Counted from the first letter of the stretch, positions 14,168-23,728 are shown. The stretch: 64,000 nt of DNA from Phenylobacterium sp. (GCF_013822795.1 NZ_PNLB01000013.1:62001-126000), one strand, 5' to 3'. Program-made: numbers and translations. Notes: a model not told the origin generated them from the letters alone.

Positions 14168-14928
14168 GCGGCGGACGTGACGTCGGCGAAGTGCTGGCCG
14201 ATATTTGCGAAGAGGCTGCGGCCCTGATCCTGCCGCTGTGGAAGTCGGACCTGACCGTCTTCTCCAAGGCCGACGAGAGCCCGGTGACCGAAGCCGACCG
14301 GCGCGGCGAGGCGCTGATCCTGGAGCGGCTATCCGCCGCCTTCCCTGACATCCCGGTGATCTCCGAGGAGGACGCCAGCGAGTTCGGCACCCCCGACGCG
14401 ATCGGCCCGCGCTTCTTCCTGGTCGACCCGGTGGACGGCACCAAGGCCTTCGTACGCGGCGATCCGAACTTCACCGTCAATATCGGCCTGATCGAGGACG
14501 GCCGTCCCGTGGCCGGCGCCGTCAACGCCCCGGCGACCGGCGAGACCTGGTTCACCCAGGGCGGCGCGGCGATGAAGCGCAGCCCTGGCGCGGCGCCGCA
14601 TGCGGTGCGCACCCGTCCCTGGCCGCAAGGCGCGGCGGTAGCCCTGGTCAGCCACACCATGAAGGACGAGACCGCGCAGAAGCTGGCTGAACAGTACGGC
14701 TTCGACCTGCGTGAGCCGATGGATTCGTCGATCAAGTTCTGCCGCATCGCCGAGGGTTCGGCCGACATCTATCCGCGTCACGGGCCGACCATGGAATGGG
14801 ACATCGCCGCGGGGCACGCGGTGCTGACGGCCGCGGGTGGGCAGGTGAAGACCCCCGAGGGCGAGGACGTGGCCTACGGCAAGGCCGACGCCGGGTTCCG
14901 CAACGGCTGGTTCGTCGCCAAGGGCTAG
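14164..14928 (+). CDS. cysQ: 3'(2'),5'-bisphosphate nucleotidase CysQ
   Basis: 254 residues of the inositol-monophosphatase fold. Metal ligands appear in VISEED (68-70) and DPVDGTKAF (from D88); a third Asp in MEWDIAAGHAVL. The segments FVRGDPNFTVNIGL and SSIKFCRIAEGSADIYPR are typical of CysQ rather than of inositol phosphatases. It hydrolyses PAP to AMP, relieving inhibition in sulfate assimilation. Co-transcribed with DUF3553 (overlap ATGA). Its stop overlaps the stop of the convergent small gene at 14925-15089. Confidence 0.9.
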   Translation: MSGGRDVGEVLADICEEAAALILPLWKSDLTVFSKADESPVTEADRRGEALILERLSAAFPDIPVISEEDASEFGTPDAIGPRFFLVDPVDGTKAFVRGDPNFTVNIGLIEDGRPVAGAVNAPATGETWFTQGGAAMKRSPGAAPHAVRTRPWPQGAAVALVSHTMKDETAQKLAEQYGFDLREPMDSSIKFCRIAEGSADIYPRHGPTMEWDIAAGHAVLTAAGGQVKTPEGEDVAYGKADAGFRNGWFVAKG

Positions 14929-15089
14929 CCGGCCGAGGCGACCGACGCCATCACAGGGGCGTCCGGGCCGTGGGCCAGGCTAGGCTCGCCCGGGCCGATC
15001 GCCAGATAGCCGGCGAAGCCCACCGCAAACGCCGTCGCGGCGATCCAGGCGAATGGTCGAACGAGCTGATAGACGCTGACTTCGGTCAC
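14925..15089 (-). CDS. 54-residue single-pass membrane protein, GTG start
   Basis: The minus strand encodes VTEVSVYQLVRPF, a hydrophobic helix (about 14-31, AWIAATAFAVGFAGYLA) and a Gly/Pro/Ala-rich tail. A weak AGGAAC lies before the GTG at 15089. Its stop codon overlaps the cysQ stop in the palindrome CTAG (14925-14928). Coding probability is supported by strong third-position GC and a clean helix, but the gene is short and I know no family. It is divergent from the siderophore receptor gene. Confidence 0.5.
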   Translation of the reverse strand: MTEVSVYQLVRPFAWIAATAFAVGFAGYLAIGPGEPSLAHGPDAPVMASVASAG

Positions 15090-15233
15090 TGGATGTTCCT
15101 GTCGAGACCCAGGTCAGTGGAACAGCCGAACTGGCCGGCGGTTGCGAGCTTCGTGCGACAAAGTTCGCCGAACCGCCGACCAAGCTGCTCACGCCCGCGC
15201 CAGTGCGACCCCGATGACACACCCAGCATGATT

Positions 15234-15248
15234 TGCGAATAATTCGCA
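15234..15248. promoter_or_regulatory. Fur-type operator upstream of the siderophore receptor
   Basis: TGCGAAT-A-ATTCGCA is a perfect 7-1-7 inverted repeat, the geometry of the Fur box (TGATAAT-n-ATTATCA), with two positions per arm changed. It lies 69 bases before the GTG of a catecholate receptor gene, which is expected to be iron-repressed. Confidence 0.75.
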
Positions 15249-15316
15249 TTGCCACGGGCGCCCGCCCTAACTAATAGCGCCTCGCAGTTTCATTCGCACA
15301 CGAACCGGGGCAATCG

Positions 15317-17617
15317 GTGAATACTCGACGGACTAGCGGCGTTCGCGCCTATGCGCGCAAGGCGCTCACTCCTGCAGCGGTCGCCGGCGTCGCCGGCCTG
15401 GCCCTGGTCCCGCAACTCGCCCTCGCCGACGAAGCCGCAGACAATTCCACCGAAGTGTCCGGCCTGCAGGTCGAGGCTCACCAGACCCTGCAGCCGACCT
15501 CGCCCAAGTACACCGCCCAGGTGCTGGACACCCCGCGCAGCGTCACCGTGATCCCGCAGGCGGTGATCACCCAGACCGCGGCCACCTCGCTGACCGACCT
15601 GTTGCGCACCTCGCCGGGGATCACCTTCGGCGCCGGCGAAGGCGGCCAGCCGCTCGCCGACCGGCCTTTCATCCGCGGCCAGGCCTCGGGCAACAACATC
15701 TTCGTCGACGGTATCCGCGACTCCGGCGGCCAGGTCCGCGAGGTCTTCAACCTCGAGCAGGTGGAAGTCATCAAAGGTCCGGACAGCGCCTACAACGGCC
15801 GCGGCTCGGGCGGCGGCTCGATCAACCTGACGACCAAGCGCGCGCGGCTTGAAGAGAGCATCGCCGCCAGCGCCATGGTCGGCACCGACGGCTATCTGCG
15901 CGGCGTGGTCGACGCCAACCTGCCGGTCGGCCCGACCAGCGCGGTGCGCTTCAACCTGATGGGCACCCAGGGCGACGTCCCGGGCCGCGACAGCGTCGAT
16001 TTCGACGCCTGGGGCGCGGCGCTGACCGGTACGATCGGGCTCGGCACCGAAACCCGCATCACCGGCAGCTACTATCACCTGACCCGTAACGACATGCCCG
16101 ACTACGGCGTGCCGCTGTACACCAAGCTGGGCGGCGCGACCGCTCCGCGCACCACCGCGAGCGGCGTGCTCGATGTGCCGCGGGAGTCGTTCTACGGCCT
16201 GAAGGCGCGCGACTTCCAGAAGACGCAGGCTGACATCGTCACCCTGATCGCCGAGCACGACATCAACGAGGCGATCACCTTCCGCAACGCCTTCCGCGTC
16301 GGCAAGACGCTGAACGACTACGTCGTGACCAACCCCGGCGATGGCGGCAACGCGCAGTTCGTGGCCGGCGAGTGGTGGATGAAGCGCGGCACCAAGGGCC
16401 GCTGGAACGAGGCGGCCACCGTCGCCAACGTCACCGACTTCTACGGCAAGTTCCGCACCGGCGGCATCGAGCACAGCTACGACGTCGGGCTGGAGCTGTC
16501 GCGCGAGACCAACCGCAACGCGACCTACGTCGTCTACACCACGGCCGGCTCGGCCTGCCCGACGGGCTTCGCCAACAACGTCACCACGGCCGGCGTCGGC
16601 GACTGCACCCGCGTCTACGATCCCAATCCGAGCGATCCGTGGCAGGGCCGCATCACCCGCCCCGACGCGGCGGTGAGCTACACCAACACGCTTGGCGTCT
16701 ACGCCTTCGACACCATGTCGTTCGGCGACAAGTGGCTGCTGAACGTCGGCGTCCGCTTTGACGACTATTCGGTGAAGGGCCGCGACGTCACCGTGACCAG
16801 CGCCCTGGGCCTGGTGACGAGCTCGGTGATCACCCCGCGCAACGGCGACTGGCAGTTCACCAACTATCAGGTCGGCCTGGTCTATAAGCCGGTGGCGAAC
16901 GGCAGCCTCTATGTCTCGTACGGCACCTCGACGACGCCGCCGACCATCTCGGGCGGCGACCAGAACACCGGCAGCGGCAACGGCTTGGGCAACCTCTCGA
17001 CCGTGCTGCTCGATCCCGAAGAGATCACGTCGGCCGAAGCCGGCGTGAAGTGGGCCTTCTTCCGCGAGCGCCTGTCGGCCTCGGCGGCGATCTTCCACAT
17101 GACCCGCGAGAACGCCCAGATCCTGATCGCCAACGGCGTCTACGCCCAGGTCGGCGAGAGCATGGTGCAGGGCGTGGAGCTCGGCGTCACCGGCCGCGTC
17201 ACCCCGGCCTGGATGGTGTTCGGCGGCTACACCTACATGGACAGCGAACTGGTCCGCGGCGCCTATAACGGCGTCAACCAGGGCGAACAGCTGGCCAACA
17301 CGCCCGAGCACACCTTCAGCCTGTTCACCACCTACGACCTGAACGAGCGGTTCAGCTTCGGCGGCGGCGCCAACTACGTCTCCGACAGCTACGGCGGCAA
17401 CCAGGGCGGCGCGGGCGGCGGCGGCAACCGCGTCTATGCGCCGGCCTACTGGAAGTTCGACATCTACGCGGCCTACCGGGTCCGCGAGAACCTGGACCTG
17501 CAGCTGAACATCAAGAACGTCGCCGACGAAGAGTACATCGCCTCGACCAACGGCGTGCACCACGCCGACTACGGTCAGGGCCGCCAGGCGATCCTGACGC
17601 TCAACTACCGCTTCTAG
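15317..17617 (+). CDS. TonB-dependent catecholate siderophore receptor, Fiu-like
   Basis: 766 residues. A signal peptide is followed by a plug domain with VEAHQTLQPTSPKYTAQVLD, TPRSVTVIPQAVI, FIRGQASGNNIFVDGIRDSG and VEVIKGPDSAYNGRGSGGGS, which closely follows Fiu, and a 22-strand barrel ending in ...ILTLNYRF with the terminal Phe needed for outer-membrane insertion. It imports ferric catecholates using TonB energy. The start is GTG with a weak purine tract. A Fur-type box precedes it, a strong terminator follows, and the next gene is piuC, the usual fiu partner. Confidence 0.9.
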   Translation: MNTRRTSGVRAYARKALTPAAVAGVAGLALVPQLALADEAADNSTEVSGLQVEAHQTLQPTSPKYTAQVLDTPRSVTVIPQAVITQTAATSLTDLLRTSPGITFGAGEGGQPLADRPFIRGQASGNNIFVDGIRDSGGQVREVFNLEQVEVIKGPDSAYNGRGSGGGSINLTTKRARLEESIAASAMVGTDGYLRGVVDANLPVGPTSAVRFNLMGTQGDVPGRDSVDFDAWGAALTGTIGLGTETRITGSYYHLTRNDMPDYGVPLYTKLGGATAPRTTASGVLDVPRESFYGLKARDFQKTQADIVTLIAEHDINEAITFRNAFRVGKTLNDYVVTNPGDGGNAQFVAGEWWMKRGTKGRWNEAATVANVTDFYGKFRTGGIEHSYDVGLELSRETNRNATYVVYTTAGSACPTGFANNVTTAGVGDCTRVYDPNPSDPWQGRITRPDAAVSYTNTLGVYAFDTMSFGDKWLLNVGVRFDDYSVKGRDVTVTSALGLVTSSVITPRNGDWQFTNYQVGLVYKPVANGSLYVSYGTSTTPPTISGGDQNTGSGNGLGNLSTVLLDPEEITSAEAGVKWAFFRERLSASAAIFHMTRENAQILIANGVYAQVGESMVQGVELGVTGRVTPAWMVFGGYTYMDSELVRGAYNGVNQGEQLANTPEHTFSLFTTYDLNERFSFGGGANYVSDSYGGNQGGAGGGGNRVYAPAYWKFDIYAAYRVRENLDLQLNIKNVADEEYIASTNGVHHADYGQGRQAILTLNYRF

Positions 17618-17648
17618 GTTCAGCCCTGTAATAGATCGGACGCCGAGA

Positions 17649-17678
17649 GGCCCCGCCCCGTCCGGGGCGGGGCCTTTT
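17649..17678 (+). terminator. Intrinsic terminator after the siderophore receptor
   Basis: GGCCCCGCCCC (17649-17659) pairs with GGGGCGGGGCC (17664-17674), 11 perfect bp, loop GTCC, then TTTTG. One of the strongest terminators in the window; piuC is then read either by leak-through or from its own promoter. Confidence 0.85.
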
Positions 17679-17712
17679 GTCTTCCCGCCGCCTCGCCTTA
17701 AGGTTCCGCCCG

Positions 17713-18396
17713 ATGATGCTGCATATCCCCGAGGTGCTGACCAAGGCGCAGGTGGCCGAGCTCCGCCGCGTGATCGACGCCGCCGATTGGGTCGATGGCA
17801 ACGCCACCTCCGGCACGCAGTCGGCGCTGGCCAAGCGCAACGAGCAACTGCCGGAAGGCTCGGAGGCGGCGCTGTTCGCCGGCGAGAAGATCCTGGACGC
17901 CCTGTCGCGCAGCCCGCTGTTCGTGACCGCAGCCCTGCCCCAGACGGTGTTTCCGCCGCTGTTCAACCGCTATGGCGGCGGCCAGACCTTCGCCACCCAC
18001 ATCGACAACTCGATCCGCCAAAGCCGTGACGGGAGCGTGCGTATCCGCAGCGACCTGTCGGCCACCCTCTTCCTGACCGAGCCGGAGGACTATGACGGCG
18101 GCGAGCTGCTGGTCGAGGACACCTACGGCGTCCACGAGGTGAAATTGCCGGCCGGCGACCTGATCCTCTATCCGGCTTCGAGCCTGCACCAGGTCACCCC
18201 GGTCACGCGCGGGGCGCGGACCTCGAGCTTCTTCTGGATCCAGAGCATGATCCGCGACGACGCCCGCCGCGCGCTGCTGTTCCAGATGGACATCGCCATC
18301 CAGCAGCTGTCGCTGAAGGTCGGCGCCGGGGCGCCGGAGCTTGTGTCGCTGACCGGGACCTATCACAACCTTCTGCGCATGTGGGCCGAGGTCTAG
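17713..18396 (+). CDS. piuC: PiuC/YbiX PKHD-type Fe(II)/2-oxoglutarate hydroxylase
   Basis: 227 residues. [18 protein letters not shown] starts the family; iron ligands appear in [10 protein letters not shown] and [12 protein letters not shown], with [15 protein letters not shown] supplying the 2-oxoglutarate Arg. The protein aligns along its whole length with E. coli YbiX from memory. PiuC-type enzymes are found with Fiu/PiuA receptors and are iron-repressed; they may modify the siderophore or the receptor. Start at the first of two adjacent ATGs. It follows the receptor gene after an intrinsic terminator. Confidence 0.9.
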   Translation: MMLHIPEVLTKAQVAELRRVIDAADWVDGNATSGTQSALAKRNEQLPEGSEAALFAGEKILDALSRSPLFVTAALPQTVFPPLFNRYGGGQTFATHIDNSIRQSRDGSVRIRSDLSATLFLTEPEDYDGGELLVEDTYGVHEVKLPAGDLILYPASSLHQVTPVTRGARTSSFFWIQSMIRDDARRALLFQMDIAIQQLSLKVGAGAPELVSLTGTYHNLLRMWAEV

Positions 18397-18440
18397 CCGC
18401 GAACAACGACGGCGCAGACTTCCGCGAACGGGAGGGCGTC

Positions 18441-19238
18441 ATGACCTACGAGACCATCACCTACGAGACCCGCGGTCAGGTCGGGGTGCTGACCCTGAAT
18501 CGCCCCGAGAAGCTGAACGCCATCTCCGCCGAGCTGCGCCGCGACCTTGAGGCCGGGCTGATCGCGGCGCGGGACGACGACGCCGTCCGCGCCCTGGTGT
18601 TGACCGGGGCCGGCCGCGGCTTCTGTTCGGGCGCCGACCTGACCGGTCCGGCCCCCGAGCGCGACGCCCCGCCGCCGCAGAGCGAACGCCTGGACGAGGA
18701 GGCCTGGATGGGCCGCTGGGCGCGGCTGCTGCACGACTTCGACAAGCCGCTGATCGGCGCGATCAACGGCGTCTGCGCCGGAGCCGGCATGGCCTGGGCG
18801 CTGGCCTGCGACGTGCGCATCGGCTCCGAGCACGCCCGCTTCAAGACCACCTTCGCCGAGCGAGCGATCTCGCCGGACTCCGGCCTGTCGTTCCTGCTGC
18901 CGCGGATCGTCGGCTACGCCAGCGCCGCCGACCTGATCTTCACCAGCCGCATGGTGCTGGCCGACGAAGCCTTGAAGCTCGGCCTGCTGAACCGCCTTAC
19001 CGCCCACGAGACCTTGCTGGAGGACGCGCTCGCCTATGGCGAGCAGATGGCCCAATGGCCGCCGCTGGCCATCCGTATGGCCAAGCGCGTGCTGCAGGCC
19101 AACATGGAGTCCGACTTCGTCGGCGCGGTGAAGTACGAGTCCGTCGGCCTGGCCCACGCCCGCCGCGCCGTAAACGACGTCAAGGAATCGGCCGCCTCGT
19201 TCCGCGAGAAGCGCAAAGGCGTCTACACGGGCACGTAA
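18441..19238 (+). CDS. Enoyl-CoA hydratase/isomerase family protein
   Basis: 265 residues of the crotonase fold. Oxyanion-hole segments are visible in GRGFCSGADLTG and INGVCAGAGMAWALACDVR. The position of the usual catalytic Glu of true hydratases reads AERAISPDSGLSFLLPRIVG, in which the second Glu is replaced by Asp/Ser, so it may be an isomerase or a PaaG-like enzyme. GGAGGG precedes the ATG. A glutaryl-CoA dehydrogenase gene follows after about 40 bases, which suggests a role in acyl-CoA degradation. Confidence 0.85.
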   Translation: MTYETITYETRGQVGVLTLNRPEKLNAISAELRRDLEAGLIAARDDDAVRALVLTGAGRGFCSGADLTGPAPERDAPPPQSERLDEEAWMGRWARLLHDFDKPLIGAINGVCAGAGMAWALACDVRIGSEHARFKTTFAERAISPDSGLSFLLPRIVGYASAADLIFTSRMVLADEALKLGLLNRLTAHETLLEDALAYGEQMAQWPPLAIRMAKRVLQANMESDFVGAVKYESVGLAHARRAVNDVKESAASFREKRKGVYTGT

Positions 19239-19280
19239 AATGAGGTCATAAGGCGCGCGTCATCTTTCGGAGAACGCGTC

Positions 19281-20471
19281 ATGGCCCTCGACACTGGCGA
19301 CCAGCAGAAGACCTTCAACTGGGAAGACCCGCTGGACCTGGCCTCGCGCCTCACCGAGGAAGAGCGGATGGTGTGGGAGAGCGCCCGCGCCTACGCCCGC
19401 GAGAAGCTGCTGCCGCGCGTGGTCTCGGCCTTCGCCGACGAGCGCTTCGACCGCGAGATCATGACCGAGATGGGCGCCCTCGGCTTCCTCGGCGCGACCC
19501 TGCCCGAGCAGTATGGCGGCGCCGGCGTCAGCCACGTGGCCTATGGCCTGATCGCCCGTGAGATCGAGGCGATCGACAGCGGCTACCGCTCGGCGATGAG
19601 CGTGCAGTCCTCGCTGGTCATGTACCCGATCTACGCCTTCGGCTCGGAAGAGCAGAAGATGAAGTACCTGCCCGGCATGGCCCGCGGCGAGATCGTCGGC
19701 TGCTTTGGCCTGACCGAGGCCGATGGCGGCTCCGACCCGGCCTCGATGCGCACCGTCGCCAAGAAGGTGGACGGCGGCTACGTGCTCAACGGCGCCAAGA
19801 TGTGGATCACCAACAGCCCGATCGCCGACGTGGCGCTGGTCTGGGCCAAGCTGGACGGGGTGATCCGCGGCTTCCTGGTCGATCGCGGCTCTGAAGGCTT
19901 CGCCACCGCCAAGATCCAGAACAAGCTCTCGCTGCGCGCCTCGGTCACCGGCGACATCTCGCTGACCGACGTGTTCGTGCCCGAGAACCAGATGCTCCCG
20001 AACGTGACCGGCCTGCGCGGTCCGTTCTCGTGCCTGAACAAGGCCCGCTACGGCATCAGCTGGGGCGCCATGGGCGCGGCCGAGTTCTGCCTGCACGCCA
20101 GCCGCGAGTACACCCTGACCCGCAAGGTGTTCGGCCGCCCGCTGGCCGCCCGCCAGCTGGTCCAGAAGAAGCTGGCCGACATGCAGACCGAGATCGCGCT
20201 GGGCTTCGAGGGCGCGCTGGCGCTGGGGCGCCTGCTCGACCAGGGCGCCTGGGTGCCGGAAGCCATCAGCCTGATGAAGCGCAACAACTGCGGCAAGGCC
20301 CTGGCCATCGCCCGCGAGGCCCGCGACATCCACGGCGGCAACGGCATTTCGGGCGAGTACCACGTGATGCGGCACGCCGCGAACCTGGAGACCGTGAACA
20401 CCTATGAAGGCGCGCACGACGTCCATGCGCTGATCCTCGGCCGCGCCATCACCGGCGAGAACGCCTTCTAG
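19281..20471 (+). CDS. gcdH: Glutaryl-CoA dehydrogenase
   Basis: 396 residues. Acyl-CoA dehydrogenase with FAD-binding segments [16 protein letters not shown] and [14 protein letters not shown], and the C-terminal [20 protein letters not shown] that carries the catalytic Glu in the glutaryl-CoA dehydrogenase context. It oxidises and decarboxylates glutaryl-CoA to crotonyl-CoA in lysine and aromatic degradation. The preceding crotonase-family gene could act on the product. GGAGAA lies upstream of the ATG. Confidence 0.92.
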   Translation: MALDTGDQQKTFNWEDPLDLASRLTEEERMVWESARAYAREKLLPRVVSAFADERFDREIMTEMGALGFLGATLPEQYGGAGVSHVAYGLIAREIEAIDSGYRSAMSVQSSLVMYPIYAFGSEEQKMKYLPGMARGEIVGCFGLTEADGGSDPASMRTVAKKVDGGYVLNGAKMWITNSPIADVALVWAKLDGVIRGFLVDRGSEGFATAKIQNKLSLRASVTGDISLTDVFVPENQMLPNVTGLRGPFSCLNKARYGISWGAMGAAEFCLHASREYTLTRKVFGRPLAARQLVQKKLADMQTEIALGFEGALALGRLLDQGAWVPEAISLMKRNNCGKALAIAREARDIHGGNGISGEYHVMRHAANLETVNTYEGAHDVHALILGRAITGENAF

Positions 20472-20582
20472 GTTTCGCGCCGAAGTTTCGCGCCACAACC
20501 ATCGCGTTAGAAAATCGCGGGTCCAAACGTTACGTTTACCGACCCGCGTTACCTTGCCTGCCGAACAAAGGGGCGGGGGGCG

Positions 20583-23279
20583 ATGGCCGCGAGGCGGACA
20601 CCGCAGGAATCGACGGCGATCATCGAGTGGCTGTTCGAGAACAGTCGCGAGGTGATGTTCGTCATCGGCGCGGACAAGAAGTTCAAGCTGGTCAATCCCA
20701 CCTTCGAGCGGGAGACCGGCTGGACGGAGGCCGAGGTCGTCGGTCAGTTCGCGCGCGACTTCATCCATCCTGGCGAGGAAGCCAGCATCGCGGCGCATTT
20801 GCAGCGACTGCAAGAGCATGGCTACAGCGACCACGCCTCGCGCATCAGGGCCAAGGACGGCAGCTGGCGCTGGTTCGAGGGGCGCGCGCAACTGCTGCCC
20901 GACGGCGAGCTGATCGGGGTGGTCCGCAACGCCACCCGCGAGCGCGAACTGGACGCCCGCCTGGTCGCCGCCGAGCGCACCGGCCAGCTGCTGTCGCAGG
21001 CGGCCGGCATCGGCACCTGGTCCTACGAGCCGGAAAACGACCGGATCGAGTGGTCGCAGGACATCCTGAACCTGACCGGCTATCGCGACGACGAGATCGA
21101 CGACATCGACAAGGTCGGGGCCGTGCTGCATCCCGACGAAGGCCCGGCGGTCCGCACGGCGGTCATGGAGGGCATCCTCTACGGCAAGGCCGGCTCGTTC
21201 GAGCACCGGTTGAAGGACAAGACCGGCGGCTGGTCGCACTGGCGCAACACCTTCCGCACCGAGCCGCGGCCGGGCGGCGAGTACGCTCTGCGGGGGGTGA
21301 TGCAGAACATCACCGAGCTGGTGCAGGCCCGCGACGGGGCGGTGCGCGGCCAGCAGCAGATGCTGCAGCTGGTGGAAGGCGCGCCCTTTGCGGTGGCGAT
21401 GTTCGATCGCCGGCTGCGCTATCTGGTGATGAGCGGCGCCTGGCGCGAAATGTTCACCCGCCAGGACAAGGAACAGATCGGCCTGACCCTGGCCCAGACC
21501 TTCCCGCGCGCGCCCAAGCGGCTGGTCGGCGCGCTGCAGCGCGCTCTGGACGGCGAGGTGGTCAGCCGCGACGAGGATCGCATCAACGACATCGAGGACG
21601 TGCGCCGCTGGGTGCGCTGGCAGGCGCGCCCCTGGCGCGACGCCAAGGGCGCGGTGCAGGGCGTGGTCTGCTATGTCGACGACATCACGCCGCTGGCCCA
21701 GGCGCGCCGCGAGGCCGAGGTCAACGCCCGGCGCCTGAAGCTCGCCCTCACCGCCGCCGACGCCGGCGTCTATGAGATCGACCACGTCCAGAAGAGCTTC
21801 TGGGCGAGCCCCGAATTCGAGCGGATGCTGGGCAAGGACATCAAGGGCTACGAAGAAGCCCAGACCCTGCAGTTTCCGCGCTTCCACCCCGACGATCTGG
21901 ACCATGTCCGCCAATCGTTCCGCGACATCCGCGACGGCAAGCGCGCGGCGGGCGCCGCCTTCGAAGCCCGCGCCATCGGGCCGAGCGGGGAGGCCCGCTG
22001 GGTCCGCGTCTTCCACCACCTGTCGACCGACCGCCAGGGGCGCTGGCTGAAGGGCGTGGGCCTGGTGCAGGATTTCGACCAGCGCAAGCGCCAGGAGCTG
22101 GACCTGATCGCCGCGCAGCGCGCCGCCCAGGCGGCCGGCGAGGCCAAGGCCGCGTTCCTGGCCAATATGAGCCACGAGATCCGCACGCCGATGAACGGCG
22201 TCATGGGCGTACTGCACCTGCTGAAGTCCGAGACCCTGTCCGACGAGGGCCGGCGGATGCTGGAGGAGGCGCTGTCCTGCGGCCAAATGCTGGCCGAGCT
22301 GCTGAACGACGTCATCGACTTCTCGAAGATCGAGGCCGGGCGGCTGGAGATGGCGCCCGAGGCGATCGACCCGCGCGCCCTGATCGAGGGCGTGGCGCGA
22401 CTACTGCGCCCCCAGGCCGACGCCAAGCACCTGAAGCTGGTGGTCGATGTCGACCCGGCGATCGGCTGGGTGGTGTCCGATCCGGTGCGGCTGCGCCAGG
22501 CGCTGTTCAACCTGGTCGGCAACGCCGTGAAGTTCACGCTGAAGGGCCAGGTCACGATCCGCGCCCGCCTGCGGCCAGGACCGGTGACCCAGATGCTGCG
22601 GCTGGAGATCGCCGACACCGGCGTCGGCATCCCAGAAGCCGTGCAGCCGCGGATCTTCCAGCGCTTCGACCAGGGCGACGCCTCGACGACGCGCAAGTTC
22701 GGCGGCTCGGGCCTGGGCCTGTCGATCACCCAGAAGCTGGCCCAGATGATGGGCGGCGGGGTCGGCTTCGCCTCGACCGAAGGCGTCGGCTCGGTGTTCT
22801 GGCTGGAGGTCTCGGCCGCGCCGTCGGAGGCCGCGGTCGCGCCCGAGGAGTCGACCGACGATTGGCTGAACGGCTTGCGAGTACTGGTGGTCGAGGACAA
22901 TCCGACCAACCGCATGATCGCCACCAAGCTGCTGGAGAAGCTGGGCGCGGTGGTTGAGACCGCCGCCGACGGCTATCTCGGCGTCGAGGCCGCCGGCCGC
23001 GGCGCCTTCGACCTGATCCTGATGGACGTGCAAATGCCGGGCATCGACGGCCTGGAGGCGGCGCGCCGCATCCGGGCCATCGGCGGATCGGTCGCCGCCA
23101 CGCCTATCGTCGCCCTGACCGCCAATGTGCTGGCCCACCAGCGGACCGCCTATCTGGAAGCCGGCATGGACGGGGTGGTCGGCAAGCCGATTTCGCCCGC
23201 CGCGCTGCTTGGCGAAATCGCCCGCCTGGCCGCCGTCGAGCCAGGCGCCGACGACGACGAGGCCGCCGCTGTGGCCTAG
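20583..23279 (+). CDS. Soluble hybrid sensor kinase with four PAS domains
   Basis: 898 residues without transmembrane segments. Four PAS modules at about 14-122, 138-250, 258-372 and 385-503; HisKA at about 520-590 with H531 (NMSHEIRTPMNG); an HATPase domain with N647 (LVGNAVKF), DTGVGIP and GGSGLGLSI; and a receiver at about 764-885 with phosphoacceptor D815 (LILMDVQMPG). The C-terminal receiver implies a phosphorelay through an Hpt protein or direct autoregulation. No partner regulator is adjacent. Multiple PAS domains suggest cytosolic redox, light or small-molecule sensing. GGGGCGGGGGG precedes the ATG. Confidence 0.9.
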   Translation: MAARRTPQESTAIIEWLFENSREVMFVIGADKKFKLVNPTFERETGWTEAEVVGQFARDFIHPGEEASIAAHLQRLQEHGYSDHASRIRAKDGSWRWFEGRAQLLPDGELIGVVRNATRERELDARLVAAERTGQLLSQAAGIGTWSYEPENDRIEWSQDILNLTGYRDDEIDDIDKVGAVLHPDEGPAVRTAVMEGILYGKAGSFEHRLKDKTGGWSHWRNTFRTEPRPGGEYALRGVMQNITELVQARDGAVRGQQQMLQLVEGAPFAVAMFDRRLRYLVMSGAWREMFTRQDKEQIGLTLAQTFPRAPKRLVGALQRALDGEVVSRDEDRINDIEDVRRWVRWQARPWRDAKGAVQGVVCYVDDITPLAQARREAEVNARRLKLALTAADAGVYEIDHVQKSFWASPEFERMLGKDIKGYEEAQTLQFPRFHPDDLDHVRQSFRDIRDGKRAAGAAFEARAIGPSGEARWVRVFHHLSTDRQGRWLKGVGLVQDFDQRKRQELDLIAAQRAAQAAGEAKAAFLANMSHEIRTPMNGVMGVLHLLKSETLSDEGRRMLEEALSCGQMLAELLNDVIDFSKIEAGRLEMAPEAIDPRALIEGVARLLRPQADAKHLKLVVDVDPAIGWVVSDPVRLRQALFNLVGNAVKFTLKGQVTIRARLRPGPVTQMLRLEIADTGVGIPEAVQPRIFQRFDQGDASTTRKFGGSGLGLSITQKLAQMMGGGVGFASTEGVGSVFWLEVSAAPSEAAVAPEESTDDWLNGLRVLVVEDNPTNRMIATKLLEKLGAVVETAADGYLGVEAAGRGAFDLILMDVQMPGIDGLEAARRIRAIGGSVAATPIVALTANVLAHQRTAYLEAGMDGVVGKPISPAALLGEIARLAAVEPGADDDEAAAVA

Positions 23280-23728
23280 CGGCCCCGAGCGCCCGCCCCC
23301 GGGCGGCTGGCCCAGGCGTTGAAATGTCGCCCCCAGACTACCCTACTCGCCCGAGATGCGGGCGATCGACGCCTCTTCCCGGCTGACATTTTCGACGGCA
23401 AGGCGCGTCGTTGGTTCAAGGCGCCGGCCGCCGCGCAATCGGACGCGCGCCATCATGGCGACTTCGACAACGATCCAAAGACTCTGGCCACCACCTTCAA
23501 ACGGATCAGCGACCAGCGCAGCGTCATCCCGCCCTCGTCACAGCCATCCGCCCTAGGACGCGCGCGCGTCCGTCAGCGACTGGAACAGAACCTGCGCCTT
23601 ACCGCGCAATGAGCGAACCGCACCGACGCGGCGCCCGCTGCGTCACGCTCCGTCAGGACAACGATCGTCCCTTCCCACATCGCCGTTCTCCGAGTTAGAC
23701 CTTCCCCTAGTTTCGGGGGAGACAGTGG
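23280..23728. other. 449-base spacer without a supported gene
   Basis: Short frames exist (for example from a TTG at 23319 to 23612) but their third-position GC is clearly below that of neighbouring genes, no ribosome binding site is evident and no motif is recognisable. A short CGCCCG/CGGGCG hairpin near 23290-23305 may end the kinase transcript. The final bases carry GGGGGAGA before the next ATG. The stretch may be a decayed gene or a long regulatory region. Confidence 0.4.

Noticed and set aside
15290..17563. Minus-strand open frame of about 757 codons opposite the siderophore receptor
   Set aside because: Shadow of the receptor gene; composition is typical of antisense reading and there is no ribosome binding site.
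19260..22286. Very long open frame (about 1000 codons) on the minus strand opposite gcdH and the hybrid kinase
   Set aside because: It is antisense to two genes with unmistakable domains. Long antisense frames are expected in GC-rich DNA, and its translation is Arg/His/Gln-rich without motifs.
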